From Pseudomonas putida (GTDB lineage Bacteria; Pseudomonadota; Gammaproteobacteria; Pseudomonadales; Pseudomonadaceae), in contig CP124529.1 of the NCBI GenBank assembly GCA_029953615.1, positions 4,030,501 through 4,094,500 on the forward strand: a DNA stretch of 64,000 bases. Direction: 5' to 3'. The notes under the pieces were generated by a model. The model saw only the letters and a list, made by a program, of their open reading frames with translations. It was not told where the DNA came from and ran no database searches. Made by a program: the position numbers and the translations under genes. Below are positions 54,109 through 63,589 of this stretch, piece after piece (position 1 is the first letter of the stretch; each line of letters begins with the position of its first letter).

Positions 54109-55404
54109 ATGACTCATACTGACTCCCGCGCGCGTGCAGGCACGGCCTGGATGATTGCGGTACTGCTGGCACTGCTTATGCTGGTGAACTTCCTGGACAA
54201 GGTGGTCATCGGCCTTGTAGCGGTACCCATGTCCAGGGAACTGGGTTTGTCCCCGGCCGAGTTCGGCCTGGTGGGCGGCGCGCTGCACTGGTTCTTCGCC
54301 ATCTCTGCAGTGGTCGGTGGCTTCATGGCCAACCGCCGGCCGACCCGCACTCTGCTGTTGGGCATGGGTGCGTTCTGGGCGCTGATCCAGTTGCCCATGC
54401 TGTTCGTCACCTCCCTGTGGGCGATTGTCGCTTGCCGGGTGCTGTTGGGCATCGGCGAAGGGCCGGCGTCACCGGTGGCAACCCATGCCTTGTACAAGTG
54501 GTTCCCCAACGACCGGCGCAACTTGCCGGTGGCGCTGTTGCATACCGGCAGTGCACTTGGGCTGCTGGTGGCAGGCGCAATGATTCCATGGATCAGCGTG
54601 CACTATGGCTGGCGCATGAACTTCATCGTGCTGGCCTTGATCGGTGCGGCGTGGTGCGTGCTGTGGTGGGTATTGGGGCGCGAGGGTACTCTTGACCGCA
54701 GCCGCCCCGGTCAGCCCAGGGAAGAACAGGCGCACATCGCCTACCGCCGTCTGCTCGGCGACCGCACCGTGCTGGGCAATTACCTGTGCCACTTCGCCGC
54801 CAATTGGTCGCTGGCCCTGACCTTGACGTGGGTGCCAAGTTATCTGGAGACCGGGTTGGGCATCGACCCGATCATGACCGGTCGGGTGTTCGTGCTTTTC
54901 GTGGTGGTGACCACGCCGCTGAGCCTGTTCATGGCCTGGCTGTCGCAGCGCATGATGCGCGCCGGGGTGGCGACACGCTGGTCGCGCGGAGCCTTCGTGT
55001 CCCTCTGCCTGATTGCCAGCGGGTTGCTGTCGGCGGCATTGTTCCTGCCGGGCCTGGGGAATGTCGAGCGAATCATGAGCCTGACTTTCAGTGGCGGGCT
55101 GGCGCTGGTCATGTACTCGGTGGGGCCAGCCATGCTGGCGGAGTTCACGCCAAGCGGGCAGCGTGGCGGTATCCTTGCTATCGGCAATGGTATCGCTTCG
55201 CTGGCCGGGCTGGCGGCACCCATCGTCACGGGGTTTCTGGTGCAGGGCGCCGGAGCCGATCACCCGGCGGGGTATGGCCAGGGCTTCCTGGTATGCGGGG
55301 CGGTGCTGGTCATTGCCGGGTTGACAGGGTTGGTATGGATGGACCCTCAGAAAACCCGCCAACGGCTGCTGCAGGTGGGCACGGCTGCGCTGGCCCGGGC
55401 CTGA
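54109..55404 (+). CDS. MFS transporter, anion:cation symporter-like
   Basis: 431 residues with 12 hydrophobic helices. LMLVNFLDKVVIGLVAVPMS is the first helix with the ACS/aromatic-acid-transporter-like Asp; RRPTRTLLLGMGAFW is the loop 2-3 motif, and GIGEGPASPVATHALYKWFP is the characteristic ACS-family segment. It is expected to import the organic acid processed by the ligase and dehydrogenase just upstream. It is convergent with the LysR gene, separated by 24 bases. Confidence 0.88.
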   Translation: MTHTDSRARAGTAWMIAVLLALLMLVNFLDKVVIGLVAVPMSRELGLSPAEFGLVGGALHWFFAISAVVGGFMANRRPTRTLLLGMGAFWALIQLPMLFVTSLWAIVACRVLLGIGEGPASPVATHALYKWFPNDRRNLPVALLHTGSALGLLVAGAMIPWISVHYGWRMNFIVLALIGAAWCVLWWVLGREGTLDRSRPGQPREEQAHIAYRRLLGDRTVLGNYLCHFAANWSLALTLTWVPSYLETGLGIDPIMTGRVFVLFVVVTTPLSLFMAWLSQRMMRAGVATRWSRGAFVSLCLIASGLLSAALFLPGLGNVERIMSLTFSGGLALVMYSVGPAMLAEFTPSGQRGGILAIGNGIASLAGLAAPIVTGFLVQGAGADHPAGYGQGFLVCGAVLVIAGLTGLVWMDPQKTRQRLLQVGTAALARA

Positions 55405-55428
55405 CCTGCGCTGCGTTCAGAGGCTCTG

Positions 55429-56361
55429 CTACGGGAGGGGGGCACGCTCGATCAGGGTGCCTTTCCAGCGCTCGCTGCGCACCGCATCCACGAGCAGCCC
55501 GCGCACCAGGTCGCGCATGCAGGCGGCGGCGAACGACAATGGCTTGTGCTGCGAATGGGCCAGGGCAATGGTACGAGTGATGCGCGGTTCCACGATCAGC
55601 CGCGCGCTGGCCGGGGCGGCCAGGTCCAGCAATGGCGGCCAGTTGCTGATAGTCGCTGCCAGGCCGGCGCGCACCAGGCTGGCTATGCCGGGTGCAGACT
55701 GCTGTTCATAGCTTGAATCCAGGGCCACGCCGGTTTCCATGGCCGCCTGCTCGATGCGCCTGCGCAGGTGCAGGCTGCGCGGCGGCATTACCAGCCGGCT
55801 CGACGCGGCCTCGGCCAGGGTGATCGGTGAAGCGTCCGGACCATGCGCAGGCAGGCCGACCCAGTACAGGTCTTCGGAGAACACGGGCTCGGCGACAACG
55901 TTCGCCAGCTCCTCGGCATTGGGCACCACACCGAAATCCACCTTGCCCAGCTCGATCGCCTGGCCGCCTTCGCGGCTAAGGCCGTCCCATACGGTGAGCT
56001 TGATACCAGGAAAGCGCGCCTGCGCCTGGGTGATGATGGCTGGCAACAGCAGCGCCGAAGCCGTGGCCGGAATCGAGATGGCCACGTGGCCCTTGGGGTT
56101 GCCGCGGCTGGACTTGAGTTCGTCCTTCACCGAATCAAGCTTCTGTATCACCGAGCGTGCCACTTCGTACAGCTGGCGCCCTGCATCGGTCAGCTCGATG
56201 CCGTCATGCTGGCGCGCCAGCAACTGTATTTCCAGTTCGCTTTCCAGCAGTCCTATCTGACGGCTCAATGCCGGCTGGGCAATGAACGCGTGCCGCGCGG
56301 CGTTGGAGAAACTGCCGGCTTCGACAATGGCAATCAGGTAACGCAGCTGTTTCAAAGTCAT
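55429..56361 (-). CDS. LysR-family regulator
   Basis: 310 residues. The N-terminal HTH is MTLKQLRYLIAIVEAGSFSN with AARHAFIAQPALSRQIGLLE; the effector domain begins GHVAISIPATASALLLPAI. The layout resembles the Nac/CbbR-like branch that controls uptake and catabolism of organic acids. It is divergent from the DUF1302 gene (214-base gap) and convergent with the MFS gene; it may regulate either block or both. Confidence 0.88.
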   Translation of the reverse strand: MTLKQLRYLIAIVEAGSFSNAARHAFIAQPALSRQIGLLESELEIQLLARQHDGIELTDAGRQLYEVARSVIQKLDSVKDELKSSRGNPKGHVAISIPATASALLLPAIITQAQARFPGIKLTVWDGLSREGGQAIELGKVDFGVVPNAEELANVVAEPVFSEDLYWVGLPAHGPDASPITLAEAASSRLVMPPRSLHLRRRIEQAAMETGVALDSSYEQQSAPGIASLVRAGLAATISNWPPLLDLAAPASARLIVEPRITRTIALAHSQHKPLSFAAACMRDLVRGLLVDAVRSERWKGTLIERAPLP

Positions 56362-56575
56362 GGCAATTCTCAGGCTATGCCGAAGTGGTATGGCAACTAT
56401 CGAGAGACGTTATTTGTTCAGCTCTAGTGGCCTACTTAGTATCGGGGAACACCGGACCGAGGATAACAGAAACGTTCACTTATTTATCCAGCCCCTTTTA
56501 CACAAGCCTTTGCGCCGTGTTTCTGCGCTAACTCGCAACTCACTCTCGAATAAACACAATAAGAGGTTAAGAGTG

Positions 56576-58429
56576 ATGGCATTTCGTGCTTCTGGTCTTT
56601 CGGGACCGTTGTCGCTGCTTGCGTCGTCTGTACTTTTTTCTGTACCTGCCCTGGCTGTTCAATTTAATCTGGGAGAGTTAGAAGGACAGTTTGATTCAGC
56701 GTTTTCATTGGGTACCAGCATTTCCACTGCCAACCCGGACCCGGCTTTGCACAATAGTGCAAACAGTGATGACGGCCGCCTGAACTTTGCCTCGGGCGAT
56801 GTATTTTCGGCAGTGTTCAAAGGTACCCATGATCTGGAACTCAAACATGCCAACCTGGGTGTGTTCCTGCGTGGCACGTACTGGTACGACACGGCGCTGC
56901 GCGACCATGACCAGCGCTTCAAGCAGGTCGAGGACAACAACCGCAAGCGCTCGGCCAAGACCGCAGGTACCCAGCTGCTCGACGCCTTTGGCTACTACCT
57001 CTACGACATCGATGGCCAGCCAGGCTCGGCAAGGCTGGGCAAGCAGGTAGTGAACTGGGGCGAGAGCACCTTCATCCAGGGCGGGCTGAACGTCATCAAT
57101 CCCTTCAACCTGGCGGCGCTGCGCCGCCCAGGCTCCGAGGTGAAGGACGCGCTGGTGCCGGTGAACCTGTTCTATCTCACGCAGAACCTGACCGAGGCGT
57201 TGTCGGTCGATGGCTTCTACCAGTTGGACTGGGACCAGACCCAGCTCGACAACTGTGGCACGTTCTTCTCCAACAACGACTTCCTGCCCGATGGTTGTGA
57301 TGGCCTGGACGTGGGAGCCAGGTTGCTTGGCAACCCGGCTGCCGTGGCCGGCCTTGTACCCTTTGGCGTGAACCTGACCAGCGAAGGCGTGCGCATACCC
57401 CGGGGCAGTGACCAGGATGCCCGCGATGGCGGGCAGTGGGGTGTTTCGTTGCGCTGGTACGTGGCGGCGCTGGACACCGAGTTCGGTGCCTACGCAGCCA
57501 ACTATCACAGCCGCACGCCTTATCTGGGGACGGTCAGCAGCCCTTATTTCGACAACAGCCGCTTCGCCCCCCAGTTGTGCGCCAACCTGGGCATCGGCCC
57601 GGCCGGCTGCGCCGGGTTCCTCGGCTCCGCTGCCGGTCAGTCGCTGGTCGGCGCATTGCGCCTGGGTACCTCCCAGTACCGTGTGCAGTACCCCGAGGAC
57701 ATCCGCATGTACGGGTTGTCGTTCGCCACTACCCTGCGCAGCGGTACGGCCCTGCAGGGTGAGCTGAGTTACCGGCCGAATATGCCCATGCAACTCAACG
57801 GTACCGACATCATCCAGTCGCTGCTCAACGTCGAGGGGCGTTCGCCTTTGCTGGGCGACGGGCTGCGGCCAGACAGTGCCAGCACCCTGTTCGACGGCTA
57901 CCGGCGCAAGGAGGTGACCCAGCTTCAGGTGACCGCCGTACATGCCTTCAGCCAGGTACTGGGGGCCAACCAGATGCTACTGGTGGGCGAAGCCGGGGCC
58001 ACCTACGTCGGCGGGCTGGAGGGCGGCGGAGGCCCGCGTTACGGCCGCTCGGGTACCTTCAACAGTGGCGCGCTGGCAGACAACAGCGTATGCCGGGCGA
58101 TTTCCAAGACGCCAGAGCACTGTAACGACCAAGGCTTCATGACCCCGTTCTCCTGGGGCTACCGGTTACGCGCGACTTTGACCTACCCCAACGTGATCGC
58201 CGGCTTCGACCTGCGGCCGAACCTGTCCTGGTCGCACGACGTGCACGGTACAGGCCCGGTGGAAGGCTCGGCTTTCAGCGAAGGCTCCAAGGCCGTGAGC
58301 GTCGGGCTGGATGCGACGCTTGCCAGTACCTACAGCCTGAGCCTTTCGTACACCGACTTTATCGATGGCGACTACGGCACCCGTGGTGACCGGGACTTTG
58401 TCTCGCTGAGCCTGGGCGTCACCTTCTGA
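56576..58429 (+). CDS. DUF1302 outer-membrane-type beta-barrel protein
   Basis: 617 residues from ATG 56576 (AAGAGG ribosome site). A signal peptide (MAFRASGLSGPLSLLASSVL, ALA) is followed by LNLGELEGQF-like FNLGELEGQFDSAFSLG, the conserved DUF1302 start, RLGKQVVNWGESTFIQGGLN, then many amphipathic strands, ending LSLGVTF with terminal Phe. DUF1302 proteins are predicted outer-membrane channels encoded with DUF1329 partners, as here (next gene 4 bases on). Role unknown; homologues occur near hydrophobic-compound catabolism genes. Confidence 0.88.
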   Translation: MAFRASGLSGPLSLLASSVLFSVPALAVQFNLGELEGQFDSAFSLGTSISTANPDPALHNSANSDDGRLNFASGDVFSAVFKGTHDLELKHANLGVFLRGTYWYDTALRDHDQRFKQVEDNNRKRSAKTAGTQLLDAFGYYLYDIDGQPGSARLGKQVVNWGESTFIQGGLNVINPFNLAALRRPGSEVKDALVPVNLFYLTQNLTEALSVDGFYQLDWDQTQLDNCGTFFSNNDFLPDGCDGLDVGARLLGNPAAVAGLVPFGVNLTSEGVRIPRGSDQDARDGGQWGVSLRWYVAALDTEFGAYAANYHSRTPYLGTVSSPYFDNSRFAPQLCANLGIGPAGCAGFLGSAAGQSLVGALRLGTSQYRVQYPEDIRMYGLSFATTLRSGTALQGELSYRPNMPMQLNGTDIIQSLLNVEGRSPLLGDGLRPDSASTLFDGYRRKEVTQLQVTAVHAFSQVLGANQMLLVGEAGATYVGGLEGGGGPRYGRSGTFNSGALADNSVCRAISKTPEHCNDQGFMTPFSWGYRLRATLTYPNVIAGFDLRPNLSWSHDVHGTGPVEGSAFSEGSKAVSVGLDATLASTYSLSLSYTDFIDGDYGTRGDRDFVSLSLGVTF

Positions 58430-58433
58430 GGGC

Positions 58434-59762
58434 ATGATGATGAATATGCGAATGGTGATGATCGGCCTGTTCTGGGCCAGCGGCGCGCTGGCTGCGACAG
58501 GCCTGCCAGACAACCTGACCCCTGTGGGCGCCGAACGCGCGGCCAGCCCGGACGGCCGTATCCCGGCCTGGCAAGGCGGGTTGAGCGTCGCCCAGCAGCG
58601 TCTGGGTGATAACGGCACGCCGCTGGATCCGTACGCCGCCGAGCAGCCGCTTTACCGGATCACGGCGGCCAATTATCAGCGTTACCAGGGCCAGCTTTCC
58701 GATGGCCAGGTAGCCTTGCTCAAGCGCTTCCCGCACACCTTCGAACTGCCGGTCTACCCCACCCATCGCAGTGTCGCGGTGCCTGCCGGCGTCGCCGCCT
58801 CGGTCGCCCGCAACGCAGCGCAGGCACAGCTGGATGACCAGGGCAACGGCCTGCGCAGGTTCAATGGAGTGATTGCGTTTCCCCGGCCGGACAACGGCCT
58901 GGAAGTGATCTGGAACCATCTGACCCGGCACCGCAATGCCAGCTACATTCAGATGTCCGACAGCGTCACACCGTTCAAGAACGGCCGCTTCGTGCTGATG
59001 AGCGCGCGCCAGGATGTAGCCCGCCCGGAAGGCCTGGGCGGGCTGGGTGCAAGCAATGTGCTGTATTACTTCACCTACCGCATGACGGCACCATCACGGC
59101 TTGCCGGTGATGCCATGGTGGTTCACGAAACCCTTGACCAGGTAGCCGAGCCCCGCTTGTCCTGGGTCTACAGTGCCAGTCAGCGGCGTGTGCGGCGCGC
59201 GCCGAACATCGCCTACGACACCACGGGGCCAGGCACCGCAGGCCTGCGTACTGCCGACAGCCGCGACATGTTCAATGGCGCCCCCGACCGTTACCAGTGG
59301 AAGCTGCTGGGCAAGCAGGCCCTGCACGTGCCGTACAACAGCTACCGCCTGGCATCGCCCGAGCTGCGCTATGCCGAGCTGATCAGGCCTGGTCATGTCA
59401 ATCCGGCGCCCACACGCTACGAGCTTCACCGGGTGTGGGTGGTGGAGGCGACGCTGAAGCCCGGCGCCCAGCACATCTACGCCAAGCGACGCTTCTATGT
59501 GGACGAAGACACCTGGGCCATTCTCGAAACCGACAGCTACGATGCTGGCGGCCATCTGTGGCGTACATCACAGGCCCACAGCTTCTACCACCCGAGCGGC
59601 GAGGTGGCGGTCAATGCAATGGAGGTCACCTATGACCTCAAGAGTGGCCGCTACCATGCGTCGGGGCTGATCAACGAGCAGCGTCGCCCGTTCGACTTCA
59701 ATGTTCGCACCAGCCTTTCGTATTTTTCTCCCGGCGCCCTGCGCAGCTTTGGCGTGCGCTGA
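58434..59762 (+). CDS. DUF1329 periplasmic/outer-membrane lipid-binding-like protein
   Basis: 442 residues. Several ATGs follow the GAGGG site (58428-58432); 58440 has the best spacing, 58434 gives the longest form. After a short signal peptide (MVMIGLFWASGALA) come LTPVGAERAASPDGRIPAW, the DUF1329 hallmark, and DNGLEVIWNHLTRHRNASY, then RRVRRAPNIAYDT, PDRYQWKLLGKQ and HRVWVVEATLKPGAQHIYAK. The fold is LolA/LolB-like in related families, suggesting carriage of hydrophobic molecules between membranes with the DUF1302 barrel. The stop overlaps the next gene's ATG. Confidence 0.88.
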   Translation: MMMNMRMVMIGLFWASGALAATGLPDNLTPVGAERAASPDGRIPAWQGGLSVAQQRLGDNGTPLDPYAAEQPLYRITAANYQRYQGQLSDGQVALLKRFPHTFELPVYPTHRSVAVPAGVAASVARNAAQAQLDDQGNGLRRFNGVIAFPRPDNGLEVIWNHLTRHRNASYIQMSDSVTPFKNGRFVLMSARQDVARPEGLGGLGASNVLYYFTYRMTAPSRLAGDAMVVHETLDQVAEPRLSWVYSASQRRVRRAPNIAYDTTGPGTAGLRTADSRDMFNGAPDRYQWKLLGKQALHVPYNSYRLASPELRYAELIRPGHVNPAPTRYELHRVWVVEATLKPGAQHIYAKRRFYVDEDTWAILETDSYDAGGHLWRTSQAHSFYHPSGEVAVNAMEVTYDLKSGRYHASGLINEQRRPFDFNVRTSLSYFSPGALRSFGVR

Positions 59763-60148
59763 TGGGCGTGTTTGAACCACGGCCGGGCTGGGCTCGGCGT
59801 CTGCTGGGGCAGGGCGAAGCGCCCGACCCTCGCTTCACCTTGGCCAACGAGCGCACTTTCCTGGCCTGGATCCGTACCGCGCTGGCGTTGCTGGGAGGTG
59901 GCATTGCCATCGAGACCTTTGCCGGCCAGGCCCTGCAGGCACCGCTTCGGCTCTGGCTTGTCGGCAGCCTGATGTTGCTGAGCATGTTGCTGAGCGCCGG
60001 CGCCTGCCTGCGCTGGCTGCGTGTGGAGCGTGCCTTGCGTCAGCGCCGGCCATTACCGCTGCCGGCGCTGGTGCCGCTGTTGGCACTGGGTTGCCTGATC
60101 GCGGCGTTGATGGCCGCTGTCGTGTTGTGGCCGCGCTGGCATGTCTGA
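59762..60148 (+). CDS. DUF202 (YidH-like) membrane protein
   Basis: 128 residues with three membrane helices. The DUF202 start PRFTLANERTFLAWIRTALA is at residues about 23-42. It is coupled to the DUF1329 gene by a TGATG overlap and to a second DUF202 gene by an 8-base overlap. Function unknown. Confidence 0.87.
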   Translation: MGVFEPRPGWARRLLGQGEAPDPRFTLANERTFLAWIRTALALLGGGIAIETFAGQALQAPLRLWLVGSLMLLSMLLSAGACLRWLRVERALRQRRPLPLPALVPLLALGCLIAALMAAVVLWPRWHV

Positions 60149-60434
60149 TCCGGGCTTGCAGGCCGAACGCACCGAACTGGCTTGGCGGCGTACCTGGCTG
60201 GCACTGGTGGCAGTCGCGGGGTTGGCTTTGCGACAGGGCGACCTGGCGCTGGCGGCAGTGGTCGGCTTCGCAACGCTGACGCTGTTGGCCCGCCAGGGGC
60301 GGCGCTACAGCGAGGGGCTGGCGATGTTGCGGGCCGAGCGCGGTCAGCCTGCGATTTTGCCGGTAGTGGTGCTGGGTAGCGCGGTGTGCCTGATGGCGCT
60401 GGCAGGGTTGTACCGGTTGGCGAACGGGGGCTGA
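60141..60434 (+). CDS. DUF202 (YidG-like) membrane protein
   Basis: 97 residues with three membrane helices and the DUF202 signature LQAERTELAWRRTWLALVAV near the N-terminus. Tandem DUF202 genes, as here and in E. coli yidGH, probably form a hetero-oligomeric membrane protein. Function unknown. Confidence 0.86.
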   Translation: MSDPGLQAERTELAWRRTWLALVAVAGLALRQGDLALAAVVGFATLTLLARQGRRYSEGLAMLRAERGQPAILPVVVLGSAVCLMALAGLYRLANGG

Positions 60435-60516
60435 AACCCCTCCCACAGGTACGATGTGAATCCAGACGCGATTGCGGTACCTGTGAGAGCGGGCTTGCCG
60501 GCGAAGACGCCGGCGC
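60429..60516. repeat. REP pair, degenerate
   Basis: AACCCCTCCCACAGGTAC and its diverged partner GTACCTGTGAGAGCGGGCTT, continuing into GCCGGCGAAGACGCCGGC, face each other between the DUF202 gene and the convergent sulfatase gene. The GCCGGCG..CGCCGGC hairpin next to the sulfatase stop may act as its terminator. Confidence 0.7.
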
Positions 60517-62481
60517 TCAAGGGGTCACGATGTTGAAACGGGAATCGGCATTCTCCAGGCCGCCCATGAAACGCAGGAACTTCACCCGCTCGCCTTCGAT
60601 GGAGATCTCGCCCAGCGTGGCTTCCTTGAGGAATCCGGTCTGCTTCAGGGCAATGCGGTCCAACGTCTGTTTGCTCATGCTCACCTGCACATCGGCCTGG
60701 GCGTGACGAGTCAGGTCGCGATGGGTGAGCACGCCGTTGCGCAGGGTCAGGGCGTAGTCTTCGCCCAGGTCGGTGAAGCGCCAGTTGATGCTCAGATCGC
60801 TCTCCGCCGCCTTGAAGGCATCCACCCGTACCCCAAGGTAATCGAAGAACAGGCTTGGGGTCAGTGCCCGCACCATGTCGTCGGCATTGCCGCCACTGCC
60901 GGTAGCGGCGGCTACTCCACCGCGCAGCTCCTGGGCGCCGCTAAGGTAGGCGTTGCGCCAGGTAGCGTTCTCGCTCTGGTAACCCAGCTGTTCCAGCGCA
61001 TCGGCCTGCAGTTCGCGCGCTGCGGTATTGCCCGGTTCTGCGAATACCAGATGGTTCACCAGCTGCGCGACCCAGCGGTAGTCACCTTCGGCAAAGGCTT
61101 GGCGTGCCTGGGCCAGCACCTGATCGGCGCCACCCATTGCCGCCACGTAGCGCTTGCCGGCAGCTTGCGGCGGTAGTGGGTCGAGGTTGGCCGGGTTGCC
61201 ATCGTAAAAGCCCATGTAGCGTTGGTAGACCGCACGTACGTTATGGCTAAGCGAGCCGTAGTAGTCGCGGCTGTACCACTTGCTGGCCAGGCGCGGCGGA
61301 AGGTTGGCCAGGCTCTGGGCGATTTCCATTGGTGTCTGGCCCTGGTTGATCAGGCGCAAGGTCTGGCTATCGATGAAGGCATACATGTCGCGCTGGTCGG
61401 CCAGGTACTCGCGGATTGACGGCCCGCCCCAGGTCGGCCAGTGATGCTGGGCAAACACTACCTCGGCCTGATCGCCGTAACGCAACAGCGATTGGTCCAG
61501 GTAGTGCGCCCAGACTTTCGGGTCGCGTACCAGCGCACCGCGCAGGGTCAGCACATTGTGCTGCACGTGGGTGGCGTTCTCGGCCATGCACAGAGCCTTG
61601 AACCCAGGGAAGTAGATGTTCATCTCCGCTGGCGCTTCGGTGCCCGGGGTCAACTGGAACTCTACCTCCACGCCGCTGAGGGTCATGCGTTGCAGCGGCT
61701 GGCTGATTTCCAGCGTCGGCGCTATCAGGCTGACGGTGGCGTTGGCCGGCACCCCTTTGCCCAGACCGGCATCCACCTGGCCGCGTGGCCCGCGGGGCAG
61801 GGGGGCGCCGTACATGTACTGGGCGCGGCGCTTCATGGCCGGGCCGGCCAGCACGTTTTCGCCGATGGCATGCTCGAAGAAGCCTTCGGGTGCAATGACC
61901 TGGACCTTGCCGGCCTTTACGTCCGCCTCGTCGATCACCCCGCGCGCGCCGCCGAAATGGTCGATGTGCGGGTGGGTGTAGATCAGCGTGGTCACCGGCT
62001 ACATGCGCGGGCGGTGCCGAAAATACAGTTCAAGGCCCGCCCTGGCGGTTTCGACGGCCAGCAGCGGATCGAGCACGATCAGCCCGTCCTGGCCTTCAAC
62101 GATGGTCATGTTGGCCAGGTCCAGGCCGCGGACCTGGTAGATGCCTTCGGTGACCTTGAACAGGCCGGCGATGGTGTTCAGCTGGGCGATGCGCCACAGG
62201 CTGGGGTTTACCGTGGCCGGGGCCTGCGTCGGGTCGAGAAAACGATACTGACCCAGGTCCCACACAGTCTTGCCATCGGCCGTCGCGACCGGCCCGTCGA
62301 AGCGTTCGAGCAGCCCGCGTCGGGCCGCTTCGAAATCCCCGTGGTCATCGAAAGGCAGGCGTTGCAGCCATTGCTGGTTGCTGGCCTGGGTGGCCGGGGT
62401 GGCGTCCTTTGCCGCCGTAGTGGCCAGGCTCGGGAGGGGCGCCAGCAGGGCGAGCGCCAGCATCGACAGTGGGAAGCGCAT
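60517..62481 (-). pseudogene. Secreted alkyl sulfatase (SdsA1-type metallo-beta-lactamase fold) interrupted by an in-frame TAG
   Basis: From ATG 62481 a signal peptide (MRFPLSMLALALLAPLPSLA) and the SdsA N-terminus (WDLGQYRFLD, GIYQVRGLDLANMTIVEG) run to a TAG at 61999-62001. The same frame then continues without loss through the zinc motif YTHPHIDHFGG, EMNIYFPGF, VFAQHHWPTWGG, the dimerisation domain and an SCP2-like C-terminal domain (HAQADVQVSMSKQTLDRIAL) to 60517. With a sense codon at that site it would be a 654-residue enzyme that hydrolyses sodium dodecyl sulfate-like esters. One base change (for example AAG or CAG to TAG) explains it. The downstream half could only be made by restart or readthrough. 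Confidence 0.85.
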
Positions 62482-62582
62482 GGTGTGTCCTTGTTGTTAT
62501 GGTGGCGGACCACTGTAGGGGACGGGTTCAGGCACCAGCCAATACCAGAGCGGCATGGTTGCCATCGCATTTGCTGATGGCC

Positions 62583-63488
62583 TCAGGCAGACGGAAGCTC
62601 CAGGATCTGCTCCACCAGCCAGGCCAGGGCGGGGTCGTGCCGACGATGGGTCAGGTGCACCAGTTCCAGCTCGAAGGGCTCCAGGGCGAAGGGCAGTTCG
62701 TGCACCGCCAAGGGCAGCAACTTCGCGAACTGCTGCGCAAGTTGCCGCGGCAGCACCACGCACATTTCGGTGGCGGCGGCCAGATGCGCTGCTTGAAGGT
62801 AGTTGGGGGTGGTGTAGGCAATTTGCCGGGTCAGGCCTTGTTCTGCCAGCCATTGGTCGACCATGCCGCGGGTCTGGCCACCGTGTACCCAGATGTGCCG
62901 CAAACCGAGAAACGCCTGAAGATCCAGTGCCTGGTCCGGCGCCAGCTGCGGATGCTTCTGGCGCAACGCGACTTGCAGGGTTTCACGCCTCCAGGGGCGG
63001 CGGCTGAAGCGCGCCGGTACCTCATCGAAGCGCCCCAGTACCAGGTCGAGGTCGCCGCGGTCCAGCGCTTCGGCCGGCAGGTTGGGAGCCAGGTGCACCA
63101 CATCGATGCGCAAGTGCGGGGCCAGTACCTGCAGGCGCCCTAGCAGCGGCGGCATGCACAACTGTTCGACGAAGTCGGTAAGGGCGATGCGCAGCTGACG
63201 GTGGCTGCGCTGTGGCTCGAAGGCATCGCCAGTGGCCAGGGTCTGCTCGATTTGTTGCAGCGCCGCTCGAATCGGCCCTTCCAGTGCCAACGCCCGTGGT
63301 GTAGGGCGCATGCGCCGGCCCACACGAACCAGCAGCGGGTCGCCCAGCTGGTCGCGCAGCCGCGCCAGGGCGTTGCTGACAGTGGGCTGGGTCAGGGCCA
63401 GGCGTTCAGCCGCCCGTGAGACGTTCTGCTCGCGCAGCAACATGTCGAAAACCCGCAGCAGGTTCAGATCGAAGTTAGAAATATTCAT
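62583..63488 (-). CDS. LysR-family regulator
   Basis: 301 residues from ATG 63488 (MNISNFDLNLLRVFDMLLRE). The HTH is NVSRAAERLALTQPTVSNAL; FDLNLLRVFD and DPLLVRVGRRMRPTPRAL place it in the NodD/SyrM/PbuE-like branch. It is divergent from a 3-hydroxyacyl-CoA dehydrogenase gene across about 100 bases of AT-rich sequence, so it probably controls that fatty- or aromatic-acid oxidation operon. It is separated from the alkylsulfatase gene on the same strand by about 100 bases. Confidence 0.88.
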   Translation of the reverse strand: MNISNFDLNLLRVFDMLLREQNVSRAAERLALTQPTVSNALARLRDQLGDPLLVRVGRRMRPTPRALALEGPIRAALQQIEQTLATGDAFEPQRSHRQLRIALTDFVEQLCMPPLLGRLQVLAPHLRIDVVHLAPNLPAEALDRGDLDLVLGRFDEVPARFSRRPWRRETLQVALRQKHPQLAPDQALDLQAFLGLRHIWVHGGQTRGMVDQWLAEQGLTRQIAYTTPNYLQAAHLAAATEMCVVLPRQLAQQFAKLLPLAVHELPFALEPFELELVHLTHRRHDPALAWLVEQILELPSA

Positions 63489-63589
63489 GGGCAGAATATA
63501 TGGCATACGAAATTGAAATTTCAAAAATACCTGCGGCCTGCTTAGGGTGATGCCTGTCCTCATACCTACAACAAGCAGGAGCGTTGCGC

